Positions 62,213 through 64,000 of a DNA stretch of 64,000 bases are shown one piece after another (the stretch's first letter is position 1; every line of letters begins with the position of its first letter). Origin of the DNA: Mucilaginibacter ginsenosidivorax (lineage in GTDB: Bacteria; Bacteroidota; Bacteroidia; Sphingobacteriales; Sphingobacteriaceae); assembly GCF_007971525.1 (NCBI RefSeq), contig NZ_CP042437.1:868001-932000 (forward strand), written 5' to 3'. The notes under the pieces were generated by a model. The model saw nothing but the letters and a program-made list of their open reading frames with translations. It was not told the origin of the DNA and did no database searches. A program made the translations under genes and the position numbers.

Positions 62213-64000
62213 TTACAGTTGAACATTTATCCCCACGTTAAACACTTTTTGAACCGGGTAACCCAGCCCGTTACTCCCTTGCTCAGGATCCCAAAGCTTA
62301 AAGCCGCTGATAAGGAACAGGTTGGTGCCGTTGGCATAAATCCTTAAGCCCGATATATGGAACTTTTTTAAGGTTTTATCTTTAATACTATACCCTAATT
62401 CGGCGGTTTTCATGCGCATAAAAGCCCCGTTACGCATCCACCAGTTGGATGGCTGGTTATTGTTGGTATTTTGCGTTAAACCAAGCCTGGGCCAAAAAGC
62501 ATATAAGTTCCGGTTATCTTCAGACCAGTGATCATTGGCCACTACGTTAAGCAAACCATGCTGGTAAGCGCCATTGGCCACAAAGGGAGAAATAGCCGTA
62601 GGATCGATAAAAAATGACGACCGGGCCGATCCCTGGAAAAATGTACTGATATCAAAGTTTTTATAGCCGAACGAGAAGCCGAAGCCGTAAATAATTTCGG
62701 GCGTGGTTGGGTAACCAAGGCCGTTAATCATATCAAGCGCGGTTATTTGCCCGTCGCCGTTTAAATCGCGGTATTTGATATCGCCTCCCCTCACCTCGCC
62801 AAAGTTTTGCTTGGGCGAGTTTTTTACATCTTCGTCATCAACAAACAAGCGTTCGGCAACAAGGCCGTACACTTCGCCCAGTGATTGCCCCACGCGCGAC
62901 AGGTATTGTTCATTTGCCGGGTAAGCAGGCTCTTCGTTTACCAGCAGCTTACTGGCCGCATAGGTAAATGTGCCCCGCATTTGCAGCCAGGCGCTGCCAA
63001 AGTTTTTATTATAATCAATAGCCACATCAACACCCTTGCCTTCGGCCACGCCTACGTTGGCGCTCACGGGGGCCGTAAGCCCCATGGTAGTGGGTATATA
63101 GGCCCGCTGCATTAAAATATTGCTGCGGCGCTCATGATAGGCATCTATGGTTATGTTTAGGGCATCAAACAAACCCAAATCCATCCCGATATTGGTTTTC
63201 TTTGATTTTTCCCAGGTGATGCCCTCATTGGCATATCTGGAGATAGAAACGCCAGGGCGGTTGTAGGCATAGTTTTCGCCAAAATATGATCCGAAAGTAC
63301 CATCGTTAAGGTTTACATTGGATAGGTAAAAAAACCTGTCGTTGGCATTACCAATCTGGTCATTACCCACCAAACCGTAAGTGGCGCGGAACTTTAACTT
63401 GGTGATGGTGTGCACTAAGGGTTCAAAAAACTTTTCGTTATTAACATTCCAGGCAACGCCTACTGACGGGAAAAACCCAAAACGGTTGTTGCGTGCAAAA
63501 CGTTCCGACCCGTTGTAACCAAAGTTGGTTTCAAACAGGTAACGGTTATCGTACCCGTAGGTTAGCCTGCCGCTAACGCCCTGGTTACGAAAAGGGAGCG
63601 ACGATTGCAAATCGCCGGCATTGCCGGTAACATAGTTACGCTGTATACCAATGAGCAGGCCGCTTATATTATGTAATTTGTTAAAAGTGCGGTTATAGTT
63701 TAGGGCAACCTCGGCGTAGTTGGTACTGTTTACTACTTTATTGCCCTGGTTGTAGTTAAGGTATTCGGTAGCCGATTTTTCGTTTAATAACGATAAGGTA
63801 TAACCTTTAGGATCGGTAGCCGAGGGGCTGGCCGCGTAATAAAACGGCGTATACTGCCTGCTCAGGTTAAAGTAAGCATAGCGCTGGGTATAAGCCATGG
63901 CCCTTGCCGAGAGGCCTTCGGTGATAAATTTCAGGTCCTGTTTAATTTCCAGCTGTACATTCAGGGTTGATGTGCTGTACTGCTGAAATCCAGATACCAT
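62213..64000 (-). CDS. SusC/RagA-family TonB-dependent transporter, C (partial, N-terminus outside window)
   Basis: 595 residues covering the C-terminal barrel of a SusC protein; the signal peptide, regulatory domain and plug lie beyond base 64000, so the start shown is the window edge. Barrel landmarks: VSGRLTYGYDNRYLFETNFGYNGSERF, FFPSVGVAWNVNNEKFF, KFRATYGLVGND, NIGMDLGLFDALNITIDAYHERR, GGDIKYRDLNGDGQITALDM, YGFGFSFGYKNFDISTFFQGS, and the C-terminus VFNVGINVQL. First visible gene of the SusC-SusD-DUF4959-DUF4998 operon. Confidence 0.93.
   Translation of the reverse strand: MVSGFQQYSTSTLNVQLEIKQDLKFITEGLSARAMAYTQRYAYFNLSRQYTPFYYAASPSATDPKGYTLSLLNEKSATEYLNYNQGNKVVNSTNYAEVALNYNRTFNKLHNISGLLIGIQRNYVTGNAGDLQSSLPFRNQGVSGRLTYGYDNRYLFETNFGYNGSERFARNNRFGFFPSVGVAWNVNNEKFFEPLVHTITKLKFRATYGLVGNDQIGNANDRFFYLSNVNLNDGTFGSYFGENYAYNRPGVSISRYANEGITWEKSKKTNIGMDLGLFDALNITIDAYHERRSNILMQRAYIPTTMGLTAPVSANVGVAEGKGVDVAIDYNKNFGSAWLQMRGTFTYAASKLLVNEEPAYPANEQYLSRVGQSLGEVYGLVAERLFVDDEDVKNSPKQNFGEVRGGDIKYRDLNGDGQITALDMINGLGYPTTPEIIYGFGFSFGYKNFDISTFFQGSARSSFFIDPTAISPFVANGAYQHGLLNVVANDHWSEDNRNLYAFWPRLGLTQNTNNNQPSNWWMRNGAFMRMKTAELGYSIKDKTLKKFHISGLRIYANGTNLFLISGFKLWDPEQGSNGLGYPVQKVFNVGINVQL

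Overview
The window looks like a chromosome segment of a Bacteroidota bacterium, most likely family Sphingobacteriaceae (Mucilaginibacter/Pedobacter-like). The evidence is three SusC/SusD transport systems, Bacteroidota-only lipoprotein families (DUF4961, DUF5004, DUF4998, DUF4959/DUF5126/DUF5000), a Lgt with the Bacteroidota form of its signature, promoters of the TTTG / TAnnTTTG type, and a near absence of Shine-Dalgarno sequences. Genus is inference. No tRNA, rRNA, CRISPR array or complete insertion sequence was seen.

Left part (1-8653, mostly unrelated genes): the C-terminus of a hybrid histidine kinase with two receiver domains; a secreted phosphonoacetate-hydrolase-like enzyme; a DinB/DUF1569 protein; a two-gene RNA repair operon (RNA ligase plus HD-Pnk end-healing enzyme); DUF4262 and YceI proteins; a decayed Rpn-type nuclease/transposase; a small outer-membrane barrel; and a secreted GDPD/PLC-like phosphodiesterase.

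Middle left (8994-16249): one tight eight-gene operon on the plus strand with a GT-B glycosyltransferase-like protein, an SpsF-type cytidylyltransferase, a transketolase split into two subunits, a class III aminotransferase, an SDR, a fatty acid hydroxylase/sterol desaturase family membrane enzyme and an SMR-type small membrane transporter. Together they suggest synthesis and membrane handling of a CMP-activated, chain-extended amino sugar whose identity I cannot name.

Right part (16628-64000, all minus strand): a large glycan utilisation region. It holds two paralogous GH2 enzymes with discoidin domains, a GH78 alpha-L-rhamnosidase, two GH92 alpha-mannosidases, two SGNH/GDSL hydrolases, an esterase-D-like esterase, two DUF4185/DUF5005-type propeller proteins (one with a ricin lectin domain), an FHS-family sugar permease, a LacI-family repressor, Lgt, and three SusC plus three SusD proteins with accessory surface lipoproteins. 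A kinase-like/beta-barrel fusion protein also sits here. A palindromic motif centred on TAAATCGATTTA, usually as GCTAAATCGATTTA, occurs upstream of lacI (twice), the permease, GH78, a GH92, a GDSL gene, the SusD-led operon (twice), the ricin protein and the second GH92, with a weaker copy before a SusC. I read this as the operator set of the local LacI regulator, which would make this a LacI-controlled PUL for an esterified mannose- and rhamnose-containing glycan.

The gaps between the glycan genes are filled with several families of dispersed palindromic repeats. One family forms about 235-bp MITE-like elements with terminal inverted repeats and apparent 9-10 bp target duplications, in one case inserted inside another repeat.
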